DNA from: Aradus depressus
Lineage: Eukaryota > Arthropoda > Insecta > Hemiptera > Aradidae
Reading direction: 5' to 3'
Assembly (NCBI GenBank): GCA_963662175.1
Contig: OY759226.1
Coordinates: 24,474,446 to 24,538,445, forward strand
Length of the DNA: 64,000 bases
Part shown: one piece after another, positions 31,940 through 43,769 of the stretch
Numbering within the stretch: the stretch's first letter is position 1
Layout: every line of letters starts with the position of its first letter
Made by a program: the position numbers and the translations under genes
Notes under the pieces: model-generated
Databases searched by the model: none
The model's input: only the letters and a program-made list of their open reading frames with translations
Told to the model about the DNA's origin: nothing

Positions 31940-34900
31940 CCACCCCCTGTCCCCACCCCCACCCCCTGTTCCCACCCCCTGTTCCCACCCCCTGTTCCCA
32001 CCCCCTGTTCCCACCCCCTGTTCCCACCCCCTGTCCCCACCCCCTGTCCCCACCCCCTGTCCTCACGCCCACCCCATGTACCCACCCCCTGTACCCACCC
32101 CATGTTCCCACCCCCTAATCCCACCCCCTGTCCCCACCCCCTGTTCCCACCCCCACCCCCTAATCCCACCCCCTAATCCCACCCCCTGTCCCCAACCCAT
32201 GTTCCCACCCCCTGTACCCACCCCCACCCCCTAATCCTACCCCATGTTCCCACCCTCTGTCCCCACCCCCACCCCCTGTTCCCACCCCCACCCCCTAATC
32301 CCACCCCATGTTCCCACCCCCTGTCCCCACCCCTGTCCCCACCCTCTGTCCCCACCCCCTAATCCCACCTCATGTTCCCACCCCCTGTACCCACCCCCAC
32401 CCCCTAATCCCACCCCATGTTCCCACCCCCTGTCCCCACCCCCACCCCCTGTCCCCACCCCCTGTTCCCACCCCCACCCCATGATCCCACCCCATTTTCC
32501 CACCCCCTGTTCTTACGCCCACCCCCTGTACCCACCCCCACCCCCTAATCCCACCCCCTGTTCCCACCCCCTGTTCCCACCCCCTGTACCCACCCCCACC
32601 CCCTAATCCCACCCCATGTTCCCACCCACTGTCCCCACCCCAACCCCCTGTTCCCACCCCCTGTCCCCACCCCACATGTCCCCACGCCCACCCCATGTAC
32701 CCACCCCCTGTTCCCACCCCCACCCTCTAGTCTCACCCCATGTTCCCACCCTCTAGTCTCACCCCATGTTCCCACCCCCTGTCCCCACCCCCTGTTTCCA
32801 CCCCCCCCATGATCCCACCCCCTGTTCCCACCCCCTAATCCCACCCCATGTGCCCACCCCCTATTCCCACCCCACCCCCTAATCCCACCCCATGTTCCCA
32901 CCCCCTGTCCCCACCCCCACCCCCTGTTCCCACCCCCCAACCCATGATCCCACCCCATGTTCCCACCCCCTGTTCCCACCCCCACCCCCTAATCCCACCC
33001 CCTAATCCCACCCCCTGTCCCCAACCCATGTTCCCACCCCCTGTACCCACCCCACCCCCTAATCCTACCCCATGTTCCCACCCTCTGTCCCCACCCCCAC
33101 CCCCTGTTCCCACCCCCACCCCCAAATCCCACCCCATGTTCCCACCCCCTGTCCCCACCCCTGTCCCCACCCTCTGTCCCCACCCCCTAATCCCACCTCA
33201 TGTTCCCACCCCCACCCCCTAATCCCACCCCATGTTCCCACCCCCTGTCCCCACCCCCACCCCCTGTCCCCACCCCCTGTCCCCACCCCCTGTTCCCACC
33301 CCCACCCCGTGATCCCACCCCATTTTCCCACCCCCTGTTCTTACGCCCACCCCCTGTACCCACCCCCACCCCCTAATCCCACCCCCTGTTCCCACCCCCT
33401 GTACCCACCCCCACCCCCTAATCCCACCCCATGTTCCCACCCACTGTCCCCACCCCAACCCCCTGTTCCCACCCCCTGTCCCCACCCCACATGTCCCCAC
33501 GCCCACCCCATGTACCCACCCCCTGTTCCCACCCCCACCCTCTAGTTTCACCCCATGTTCCCACCCTCTAGTCTCACCCCATGTTCCCACCCCCTGTCCC
33601 CACCCCCTGTTTCCACCCCCCCCCCCCCCCATGATCCCACCCCCTGTTCCCACCCCCTAATCCCACCCCATGTGCCCACCCCCTATTCCCACCCACCCCC
33701 TAATCCCACCCCATGTTCCCACCCCCTGTCCCCACCCCCACCCCCTGTTCCCACCCCCAACCCATGATCCCACCCCATGTTCCCACCCCCTGTTCCCACC
33801 CCCTAATCCCACCCCATTTTCCCACCCCCTGTCCTTACGCCCACCCCCTGTACCCACCCCCACCCCCTAATCCCACCCATGTTCCCACCCCCTGTCCCCA
33901 CCCCCTGTTCCCACCCCCTGTCCCCACCCCCTGTCCCCACCCCCTGTTCCCACCCCCTGTTCCCACCCCCTAATCCCACCCCATGTTCCCACCCCCCTGT
34001 CCCCACCCCCACCCCATGATCCCACCCCCTGTTCCCACCCCCTGTTCCCACCCCCTAATCCCATCCCATGTTCCCACCCCCTGTTCCCACCCCACCCCCT
34101 AATCCCACCCCATGTTCCCACCCCCACCCCCTAATCCCACCCCATGTTCCCACCCCCACCCCCTAATCCCACCCCACCCCCACCCCCTGTCCCCACCCCC
34201 TGTTCCCACCCCTACCCCATGATCCCACCCCATGTTCCCACCCCCTGTCCCCACCCCCTAAATCCACCCCATGTTCCCACCCCCACCCCATAATCCCACC
34301 CATGTTCCCACCCCCACCCCCTAATCCCACCCATGTTCCCACCCCCACCCCCTAATCCCACCCCATGTTCCCACCCCCTGTCCCCACCCCCACCCCCTGT
34401 CCCCACTCCCTGTTCCCACCCCCACCCCATGATCCCACCCCATGATCCCACCCCATTTTCCCACCCCCTGTTCTTACGCCCACCCCCTGTACCCACCCCC
34501 ACCCCCTGTTCTTACGCCCACCCCCTGTACCCACCCCCACCCCCTAATCCCACCCCCTGTTCCCACCCCAACCCATGATCCCACCCCCTGTTTCCACCCC
34601 CTGTTCCCACCCCATGTTACCACCCCCTGTCCCCACCCCCTGTTCCCACCCCCACCCCATTATCCCACCCCCTTTCCCACCCCCTGTACCCACCCCCACC
34701 CCCTAATCCCACCCCATGTTCCCACCCACTGTCCCCACCCCAACCCCCTGTTCCCACCCCCTGTCCCCACCCCACATGTCCCCACGCCCACCCCATGTAC
34801 CCACCCCATGTACCCACCCCATGTACCCACCCCCTGTTCCCACCCCCACCCCATGATCCCACCCCCTTTTCCCACCCCCTGTACCCACCCCCTAATCCCA

Positions 34901-35127
34901 CCCCCTGTCCCCACCCCCACCCCACCCCCTGTCCCCACCCCTTGTTCCCACCCCCACCCCATGATCCCACCCCCTGTCCCCACCCCCTAAATCCACCCCA
35001 TGTTCCCACTTCCTGTACTCACCCTCACCCCCTAATCCTACCCCATTTTCCCACCCCCTAATCCCACCCCCTGTCCCCACCCCCTAAATCCACCCCATGT
35101 CCCCACTTCCTGTACCCACCCTCACCC
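31940..35127 (+). repeat. 3.2-kb C-rich minisatellite (CCCACCCCCTGTTC type)
   Basis: Units are about 14 bp, variants CCCACCCCCTGTCC, CCCACCCCCTAATC, CCCACCCCATGTTC and inserted CACCCC; a higher-order pattern of several hundred bp repeats (compare 32170-32510 with 33000-33340). The minus strand is runs of GGGGGTGGG. All long ORFs here are repeat artefacts. Confidence 0.97.
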
Positions 35128-37425
35128 CCTAATTAATAGTGCTAACACATTAACTAATGGTCGAATTGTCATGAAATTTCACACGTAGTCTTTTTAAAAG
35201 CCAAACAGGAAAAAAAGGTGTGTGGCCTCCCAAAGTTTTGAACGGGAGGGGGGGTTGTGGGGGGACCTAAGTATAAATATAGAGCTAACTCATTAACGGT
35301 TGATCGAATTGTCACAAAGTTTCACATGTAGTATTCCTGAAGACCAAATAAAAAAATGGCGGTGTAACGGCTCAAAATTTTGTACGGGAGGGGGGGTAGT
35401 GGCGGGGGGACCTAAGTATAAATATGGTGCTAGCTCAATAACGGTTGGTCGTATTGTCATGGAATTTCACATGAAGTATTCTTAAATGCCAAATAGAAAT
35501 ATAGGGTGTATATGTCACAAAATTTTGAACGAAAGGGTGGGTTGATGGGGGCCTAAGTATAAGTATAGTGATAAGTCATTAACGGATGATCGGATTGTCA
35601 CGAAATTTCACATGTAGTATTCCTGGAGGCCAAATAAGAAAATAGGCGGTGTGACGGCTCAAAATTGTTTACGGGAGGGGGGGTTGTGGCGGGGGGGCCT
35701 AAGTATAAATATAGTGCTAGCTCATTAACGGTTGGTCGTATTGTCATGGAATTTCACATGTAGTATTCTTAAAAGCCAAATAGGAAAAAAAGGTGTGTGG
35801 CGTCCCAAAGTTTTGAACGGGAGGGGGGGTTGTGGGGGGGCCTAAGTATAAATATAGAACTAACTCATTAACTAATGGGCGAATCGTCATGAAATTTCAC
35901 GTAGTATTTTTAAAAGCCAAATAGGAAAAAAAGGTGTGTGGCGTCCCAAAGTTTTGAACGGGAGGGGGGGTTGTGGGGGGCCTAAGTATAAATATAGAGC
36001 TAATTCTTTAACGGTTGGTCGGATTGTCACGAAATTTCACATGGAGTATTCCTGAAGGCCAAATAGAAAAATAAGGTGTGTGGCGTCCCAAAGTTTTGAA
36101 CGGGAGGGGGGGTTGTGGGGGGGCCTAAGTATAAATATAGAGCTAGCTCATTAACGGTTGATCGAATTGTCACAAAGTTTCACATGTAGTATTCCTGAAG
36201 ACCAAATAAAAAAATAGGCGGTGTAACGGCTCAAAATTTTGTACGGGAGGGGGGGTAGTGGCGGGGGGACCTAAGTATAAATATGGTGCTAGCTCAATAA
36301 CGGTTGGTCGTATTGTCATGGAATTTCACATGTAGTATTCTTAAATGCCAAATAGAAATATAGGGTGTCACAAAAAATTGTGAACGGAAGGGGGGTTATG
36401 GGGGTAGGCCTAAATTTGAAGATAGTGATAGGTCATTAACGGATGATCGGATTGTCACGAAATTTCACATGTAGTAGTAGTAACTATGTATTCGCTGTGG
36501 GGTTCACTGTTGCAAGACATTTACTAGCTGTGATGCCCAGCGTTCCTATTATCGTACTAGCTGTGGGGTCCGCTGTTGCAAGGCACTTACTAACTGTAGT
36601 GCTCAGCCCCAGCGTTCCTGACTATGTACTGGCTGTGGGGTTCGCTGTTGCAAGGCACCTACAAGACATTTACTAGCTGTGATGCCCAGCGTTCCTAATT
36701 ACGTACTAGCTGTGGGGTCTGCTGTTGCAAGGCGCTAGCAGTGTGGCCCAGCGTATTTAACTACGTAGGTACTAGCTGTGGGGTCCGCCGTTGCAAAACT
36801 CATACTAGCTATGATGCCCTGTGGTTCTAACTACATACTATCTGTGGGGTCCGCAGTTGCAAGGCACCTACTACCTGTAGGGCCCAGCGTTCCTAAAAAC
36901 ATACTAGCTGTGGGGTCCGTCGTTGCAAAAGCATACTAGCTGTATTGCTCAGCGTTTCTAACTACGTACTAGCTGTGGGGTCCGCCGTTGCAAAACACAT
37001 ACTAGCTGTGATGCCCAGTGGTTCTAACTACGTACTAGCTGTGGGGTCCGCTGTTGCAAGGCACTTACTAGCTGTGATGCCCAGCGTTCCTAACTTCGTA
37101 CTAGCTGTGGGGTACGCTCTTGCGAGGCACATACTAGCTGCGGTGACCAGCGTTCTAACTACGTACTAGCTGTGGGATCCGCCGTTGCAAGGCATATACT
37201 ACCTCTGGTGCCCAGCGTTCCTAACTACGTACTAGCTGTGGTGCCCAACGTTGCAAGGCATATATTAGCTGTGGTCACAAACGTTCTTAAGTTCGCACTG
37301 GCTAGGACGTCCAGCGAAGCTAAGTATTTACTAGCTGTGGTTTCCGCCGTTGAAAGGCGCATACTAGCTGTGGTGCCCAGGGGTCCTAAAAACTTACTAG
37401 CGTTGCTATAGTTGAAGGTTACGTC

Positions 37426-38140
37426 TCATCTGGTTCGTTAGTTATTGTGTCTCATACCCCGGTGCCCCCTCGAAAATTGCGTTTTAATGTACCTAATTTA
37501 AAAAAAATTATAATATATAACGACAACTTCACCACAGATAAACATTACAGTCAAGACAAAGATATAGAAAGCTTCAATTCCCAGTCAAACCTTATTCGGA
37601 TTCAAATTACGCTTTCTTAAAGTTTGGACTCCAACGAATGCTGCCAATCGGCGAAGTATAAGAGTTTAGCGAACGTATCGTCTTGCGTGTCGCAACTAAA
37701 TCTCTCCCAAAAACTCCGCATGGCGGTGCAATTTTTAACTAAAATAAAAATACTATTAAAACTAACTGCATGTTTTAGAATGTACTCAATGAAGCCGTAA
37801 AAAAGGGAAAATAATTATTTTTTAGAGTACGTTTAGTGCTATCAGCTGAACGAGAATGAAATAGTAAAAAAAAAATTTCAGCTGGAAAAGTGTTGGACCG
37901 ATTTGCTGAAAAAAAGAGAAAATATAGGCTTATTTAATTGAGGATACTTACTACTACCTATTGTATAAGACTGGATGACTAGACTGATGAAAATTTTAAT
38001 TGTTGATTTAAATTTGTGTTGATTATTTTGTTATAACATACTAATATTTTGTGTATGGTACCTGATTGTTAATTATTAAATTAAACTCAAACTAAAAATA
38101 TGATTGTAAACTATTGTTTTATTATCTCGCTCGTGTTGAC
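37426..38140. other. Gene-free stretch
   Basis: No ORF with coding character and no known repeat seen; AT-rich with several short A/T runs. Confidence 0.35.
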
Positions 38141-38149
38141 CGGCTGCCT

Positions 38150-38355
38150 TCGAGGTCATATCGCCTACTAGCGCTCTTTCGTTAGTCTGGTGGACATCAG
38201 CCCCACTTTACTATGAGAGTCTTAAATTTTGCCTACTCTAAATTTTTAGTTTTTTTTACCTCCCAGATAAAATAAACTAAAGGCCTCGGCCGGATTTCTA
38301 ATCCGCGATCTTGAGCTCAGAAGGCAAGCACGCATACCACTGAGCTACCGGTGCC
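38150..38355 (-). mobile_element. tRNA-derived SINE, internally deleted copy
   Basis: The minus-strand head is intact (GGCACCGGTAGCTCAG, B box GGATTAGAAATCC-like); the CTTCGGATGG centre is missing. A second tail piece lies at 38680-38755. Confidence 0.75.
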
Positions 38356-38764
38356 CTATTGAACCAGTGTTGTTATGGAATCTGTTTTCTAACGGATTAA
38401 TTTCCAAATGTTTTTTTTTGTTTTTTTTTCCAAAATTACTTTAATGGCGCCTTCATAATGGCCGCCAAATACAGTGTACCATCATTCACACCTCATCGAG
38501 GCTGCCCATGTCGTCACAACCTGGAATGCCTTCCATTTATCATATGGAAAATTAAGATAAATCACAACTAATTATATACTGTGTACGATTTTACAACGAT
38601 GACTATAGTTTTTTTTTCTCATCATTATCAACAACGGGAGAAAAATTAGTTCTCACTCAAATAACAAGTTAATTTCGACAACTACCAGAGCGCTCTCTCT
38701 TCGCTCTGGTGGACTTGAGCCCAACTCAGCTGTGGGAGCCCTACATTTTGCACAGGTATTTTTT

Positions 38765-39252
38765 TACAAAACAACAACACACTTTATTTGGACCAGAACA
38801 TCTTGGTTCTTCACACAAAGTATAAAATGGAAAATATAAAATGAAATTAATTAATAATAATGTCTTGGTATAATCTTGGTTTGAGCCTTCTGTGGAGAGT
38901 AGGCTGGCCAAGATTGTAGTGGGCTGCTCCAGAACACAGGCCTAGTCTTCCGTGGTAGTTATCTACTAAGGACCTTAAATAGGCTGCGACCCGAGGAACT
39001 TCCAGTTCCTCATGGAGTTGGCTGTTTCGGATAAACCATGGTGCATTCAGAGACACACGAAGAATTTTGTTCTGAAATGTTTGTAGTCGTGTTGTGAGTG
39101 AAGGACTGGCGCCATGCCATATTGGACAGGCGTATGTTAACAATGGGAGAAGTAACGCTTTGTAGAGGAGCAGTGTGCAAGAGTGTTTGAGGGGTGTGTT
39201 GCGGTTAATGAGTGGATAGAGATGTTTTAAACGGGTGTATGCTTGTGCAAGT
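38765..39252 (-). mobile_element. Jockey-type LINE, 3' portion (outer element)
   Basis: It encodes LTYACPIWHGASPSLTTRLQ, FQNKILRVSLNAPWFIRN and LHEELEVPRVAAYLRSL, the C-terminal part of Jockey-clade pol. It continues at 41257-41540 past the inserted R1-type element. Confidence 0.9.
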
Positions 39253-40928
39253 CGGATCTCTTACTACTGTATAACTCCTGCCTTAGGAGGGGCCACTTCC
39301 CTAGGACTTGGAAACGAGCACTCGTGTGTACGTTTGTTAAGCCTGGTGATAGGGACCTTTCCCTGGCAGGTAGCCACAGACCAATCAGCCTGCTCCCCGT
39401 ATTCGGTAAAGTATTGGAGACTCTTATCTTCAATGGAATTCGGGCCCAGGTACATGCTTTTGTATCCCACAGGCAGTTCGGTGGCTTGAGGGGCAGATCC
39501 GCCGAAGATGCGTTGATGATGCTGAGGGCGGATGTGGAGAATGACCGTGGGAAATATGCCCTGTGTGTCTTCTTTGACATCGCGTCGGCCTTCGACTGCG
39601 CCTGGTGGCCTGCCATCCTCACGCGACTGCGGGCTGTGGGACTGCCTGGGAATGTGTTTGGGTTGATATCCAGCTTCCTCAGCGATCGATCTGCGACCAT
39701 GAGTCAGCTATACGCTAGCACTACAGTGGACGTCACTAGAGGCTGTCCTCAGGGCTCGGTCCTCGGACCGATACTTTGGGCCATACTCTTTGACGGACTG
39801 CTCCGTGATCTCGAGGGCCGTGGATATAAGGCAATCGCCTACGTCGACGACCTCGTTGTTACGGTGCACGCTGATAGTCGAGCTGCTCTAACCCTTCGCG
39901 CCCAAGCCGCCATCGACGATATAGACAACTGGTGCTGCGCCAACAAACTGGCTCTCTCTCCTAGCAAGACCTCGGCTTTGCTGATGAGAGGGAGAACCGA
40001 CGCCCGACACCCCCTGGTAATCAAAATCCACGGACGCCGCATTGAGAGCCCGGCAACGGTCACTTATCTCGGAGTGCGGATCGGGCCGGGCCTCAACGTG
40101 ACGCCCCACGTTGTTGCCATTAAAGAAAGGACTACCGCCACTTTCAACGCTTTGAGCTGCCTAGCCCGCGCGACGTGGGGCCTCGGCTATTCTGCGTGTA
40201 GAATCATCTACACTGGAGTATTCGAGGCTGTAGCAAGGTACGCCGCTGCTGGGTGGTGGCATCGTCCCACGAAGCGGCGACGCGTTATCCTTGTGCAAGC
40301 CCAGAGAGCAGCCCTTTTAAGGGTTACAAAGGCCTATCGTACTGTCTCTACGGCTGCGCTACAGGTGCTGGCAGGAGCTCCGCCAATAGACTTAGTCTTG
40401 GACGGGGCTGTCGCCTCGTACTATTGTAGACGCAACTTGCCCTTAGGAGCAGATATAGATGAGCCTTTACGTCTAGCCCTGGAGGAAGAGATGCGCGGAC
40501 AGTCCAGACCGGAGCGTTGCAGGGACATAGTCCAGGAATGGATAGTGGAGAAATGGCAACAGCGGTGGTCACGATCATCGGATGGCCGAACGACCTACGC
40601 ATATTTACCGGAAATCCGGGTACGTCTGGACTCTACTTGGATACTGCCTGACCACTGGATGTCCCAGATACTATCAGGTCACGGAGATTTCAACTCCAAG
40701 CTGTTCTTCTTTAAGAGGAAGAACAACCCGAACTGCTCGTGCGGCGGGGTCGAGACTGCGGAGCACGTGGTCCTCGAATGTCCGCTGTACGACGGGCCTA
40801 GGGTGGAGTTGATACGCGAGACAGGATCGTATCTGGGACTCGACCTGCGGCAGCTGATGACGGAAACCGGCTACCCAATGTTCAGCCGATTTGTCGCCTC
40901 CTGGCGGAGAAAGAAGCAAGCATTTTGA
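39243..40928 (+). CDS. R1-clade-like LINE pol (RT and C-terminal zinc knuckle), 5'-truncated
   Basis: The protein copies the LINE RNA into DNA at the target site. The frame has 561 codons from the left flank. RT motifs: RPISLLPVFGKVLE (46-59), FDIASAFD (111-118), GCPQGSVLGP (167-176), YVDD (200-203) and a C-terminal C-x-C-x7-H-x4-C knuckle (498-513). Endonuclease and ORF1 are missing, so the copy cannot move on its own. The first three to four codons come from target DNA. The frame is otherwise undamaged, so the insertion is recent. Related fragments lie at 15499 and 31192. Confidence 0.93.
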   Translation: MCKSDLLLLYNSCLRRGHFPRTWKRALVCTFVKPGDRDLSLAGSHRPISLLPVFGKVLETLIFNGIRAQVHAFVSHRQFGGLRGRSAEDALMMLRADVENDRGKYALCVFFDIASAFDCAWWPAILTRLRAVGLPGNVFGLISSFLSDRSATMSQLYASTTVDVTRGCPQGSVLGPILWAILFDGLLRDLEGRGYKAIAYVDDLVVTVHADSRAALTLRAQAAIDDIDNWCCANKLALSPSKTSALLMRGRTDARHPLVIKIHGRRIESPATVTYLGVRIGPGLNVTPHVVAIKERTTATFNALSCLARATWGLGYSACRIIYTGVFEAVARYAAAGWWHRPTKRRRVILVQAQRAALLRVTKAYRTVSTAALQVLAGAPPIDLVLDGAVASYYCRRNLPLGADIDEPLRLALEEEMRGQSRPERCRDIVQEWIVEKWQQRWSRSSDGRTTYAYLPEIRVRLDSTWILPDHWMSQILSGHGDFNSKLFFFKRKNNPNCSCGGVETAEHVVLECPLYDGPRVELIRETGSYLGLDLRQLMTETGYPMFSRFVASWRRKKQAF

Positions 40929-41256
40929 CCGTGCGCCGGGGAGGCCTGCAGTCGTCCCCGGCGCCGTAACGAACCACAATTAGCGATCGCCCTACATTTG
41001 TCCCGAGCTCTCTCGGGCCGCCAAGAAAATTAAGGTGGGCCGGGAGTGACCGCTGATGGTCGCAGATGGTCGGCAGCGGTCGCTCCTAGCCTACCACAGC
41101 ATCATATGTTCTGCATTTTTAATTATGTACTTATTTAGTATTTTAATTTTGTAAATAAATTTGTTAGGCCTCCCTTTTTCCCCGACGATTCGGCGATGGT
41201 GTCGTGGCCTCCACCGGAGGTCGGCAACGCAAAAAAAAAAAAAAAAAAAAAAAAAA
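39253..41256 (+). mobile_element. R1-clade-like LINE insertion, about 2.0 kb, inside Jockey-type LINE
   Basis: The target duplication GGGTGTATGCTTGTG plus an AAGT continuation (one mismatch) lies at about 39233-39252 and 41258-41276. A 3' UTR (40929-41230) ends in about 27 A. The 3' UTR has CCGACGATTCGGCG. Confidence 0.93.
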
Positions 41257-41540
41257 AGGGTGTATGCTTGTGTAAGTTTTGTGTTGATGTGAAGTTTCCA
41301 TGTGAGCCGTGTGTCTAAGGATACACCAAGGTACCGGACAGCCTGATCTTTAGGGTTCCATGGAATGGGAAGTCCGTCAACCCGCAGCCTACTCTGGTCC
41401 TGTCTGGCCCTGTAAAAAATCGGCGAAGGGCAAAAATCTTCGCTTCTGTTTTACTGGCGTTCAACTGAAGCGTTTTGCGTAGTGATAATTTTTTACATCC
41501 TGTTGTTTTTCTTAAAAAACAACACAATTGATACACTTTC
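41257..41540 (-). mobile_element. Jockey-type LINE, 5' part of the split element
   Basis: It encodes LQLNASKTEAKIFALRRFFT, the RT stretch after YADD in Jockey pol, and continues across the insertion into 38765-39252. The 5' end is truncated near 41540. Confidence 0.85.
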
Positions 41541-41708
41541 CGGAAGTAGCTGACATTTTAAAATATTAATGAAAATATATTATAAAAAAAATTTTCTTAA
41601 CGCTGAATTAGTATAAAAATAACACGAGTTATTATATTAAATACGTTCAATCAATGAATAATAATTTTATACGGAATAATGAAAATGTTATTCTTAATTT
41701 ATTTATTT

Positions 41709-42829
41709 ACTAGCAGTAATACCCGGCGTTGCCCGGGGAACTTTGAATTTTCTCTCAATATCTCCTGTAAGTCTATTCAATCCTTCGACACCACATTCAT
41801 GATGTTATAATTTTCGATTATTCATACGGAATAAGGCTTATAGTCCTTCAACTATAGTAACGCTAGTAAGTTTTTAAGAACCCTAGGCACCACAGCTAGT
41901 ATGCGCCTTTCAACGGCGGAAACCCCAGCTAGTGAATACTTGGCATCGCTGGGCACCGCAGCTAGTAAGAAGTTAGGAACGCTGGGCATTACAGCTAGTA
42001 TGTGCCTTGCGACGGCGGACCCCACATTTAGTACGTAGTTAGGAACGCTGGGCACCACGGCTAGTATGTTCCTTGCGACGGCGGACCCTACAGCTATTAC
42101 GTAGTTAGGAACGCTGGGCACCACAGCTAGTAAGTGTCTTGTAACGGCGGACCCCACAGCTAGTGTTAGGAACGCTGGGCATCTCAGTTAGTATGTGCCT
42201 TGCGACGGCGGACCCCACAGCTAGTACGATATTAGGAACGCTGTGCACCACAGCTTGTAAATGCCCTGCAACAGCGGACCCCACAGCGAATACATAGTTA
42301 CTACTACATGTGAAATTCATGACAATCCGATTACCCTTTAATCAGTCAGCATTTTTTTATGCTTTGCCCCCCCCCCCCCCCCCCCCTGTTAAATTTTGAA
42401 GATGTCACATAGTGTATTTTTCTATTTGGCCATCAAGAATACTACATAAGAAATTCCATGACAATCCGATCATCCGTAAATGATCTATCACTATCTTCAA
42501 ATTTACGCCTACCCCACAACCCCCCTCCCGTTCAAAACTTTGGGACGCCACACACCTTTTTTTCCTTTTTGGCTTTTAAAAATACTACATGTGAAATTTC
42601 ATGACAATTCGACCATTAGTTAATGAGTTAGCACTATTTATATACTTAGGCCCCCCTTACTACCCCCCTTCCCGATCAAAATTTTGGGACGCGACATAGC
42701 CTATTATTCAATCGGGCTCAAAAGAATGCTACATGTGAAGTTTCATAAAAATCCGTCCAGCTGTATGGGCGTGATGCTGGAACAAACATACAAACACACA
42801 AACCCCGTTTCAGCCTCATTAATATAGAC
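41709..42829 (+). repeat. Composite repeat D
   Basis: Head CCCGGCGTTGCCCGGG at about 41721, 66-bp minisatellite 41875-42290, poly-C and 145-bp units, tail CCGTTTCAGCCTCATT and ATATAGAC. Confidence 0.8.
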
Positions 42830-42959
42830 TTAAACGTTCCGCTCAACATAGGGTACGTGACATCACCCAACACTCCTGCCAACTTCCTACTACCATCTCC
42901 AAAGCCCACTTATATTCCACATTTCTTCCTTGATAATTTTAGTTAGAACCAAACGGTAA

Positions 42960-43740
42960 CTTATTTTACCATACATATGGAGTCTACCGAGCTCAGGATC
43001 GCCATTTAGAAATCTAGCCAAGTCACTTAGCTCAGATATTTTAATCGGGAAGATAAAAATAAATTTTAGCACGTCGTCCTTCGGATTGGGCTTTAAGCTA
43101 TGATCGAGGGCCTTTTTGTATGTCAGGTACTGGATAATGAGTCGTATGTTATGTATCTAAATCTGGGTAGCTGAAATTTCATTTACGTTAAAAATAACTT
43201 GAGCACATCGTCCTTAGGATTGGACTTCAAGCTATGATCGAGGGCCTTTTTGTATGTCAGGTACTGGATAATGAGTCGTATGTTATGTATCTAAACCTGG
43301 GTAGCTGAAATTTCACTTAGGTTAAAAATAAATTTGAGCACGTCGTCCTTCGGATGGGACTTCCCCGATATATCTGAATCTGTATATCAGTTTTAACAAA
43401 TATTAAATCTAAAAACTGTTAAAAAGCAAGAAATTTGATGAATGGGATTTCGCCCGACTTTTTCGAAAAACATTTTTATTTCGATTTTTGTGTAGGATTC
43501 AGATAATTCGGTTGTTCATCAGTTTTAACAAATATTAAAACTAAAAACCGTTTAAAAGCGAGAAATTTGAAGAATGGAGTTTACCGAGCTCAGGATCGCC
43601 ATTTAGAAATCTAGCCAAGTCACTTAGGTCAGATGTTTTAATCGGGAAGATAAAAATAACTTTGAGCACGTCGTCCTTCGGATGGGACTTTCCCGATACA
43701 TCTGAATCTTTCTTTGGTTGACCATCTTCGTTTCTGGATG
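42960..43740 (+). repeat. Diverged copies of the 441-bp satellite unit
   Basis: GAGCTCAGGATCGCCATTTA and CGTCGTCCTTCGGAT recur; GGTACTGGATAATGAGTCGT occurs twice (about 43127 and 43259), so part of the unit is duplicated. Confidence 0.8.
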
Positions 43741-43769
43741 CTGCCTATCTACTAACATAGCTGTATTAA

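Larger units (their letters stand above)
30637..37425 (-). repeat. Composite repeat C, inverted, interrupted by LINE and C-rich array
   Basis: Its tail faces B's tail, 94 bp apart. 145-bp units occupy 30780-31190 and 35130-36460; the 66-bp minisatellite occupies 36480-37395. The CCCGGCG head is missing at the right edge. The LINE and the C-rich array at 31192-35127 are inserted in it. Confidence 0.75.

Noticed and set aside
31786..35080. Many open frames rich in PPP, PTPCSH or GGGNRGW
   Set aside because: They exist only because the 14-bp array lacks stop codons in several frames on both strands.
39235..39489. 84-codon plus-strand ORF overlapping the LINE
   Set aside because: A shadow frame of the R1-type pol ORF.
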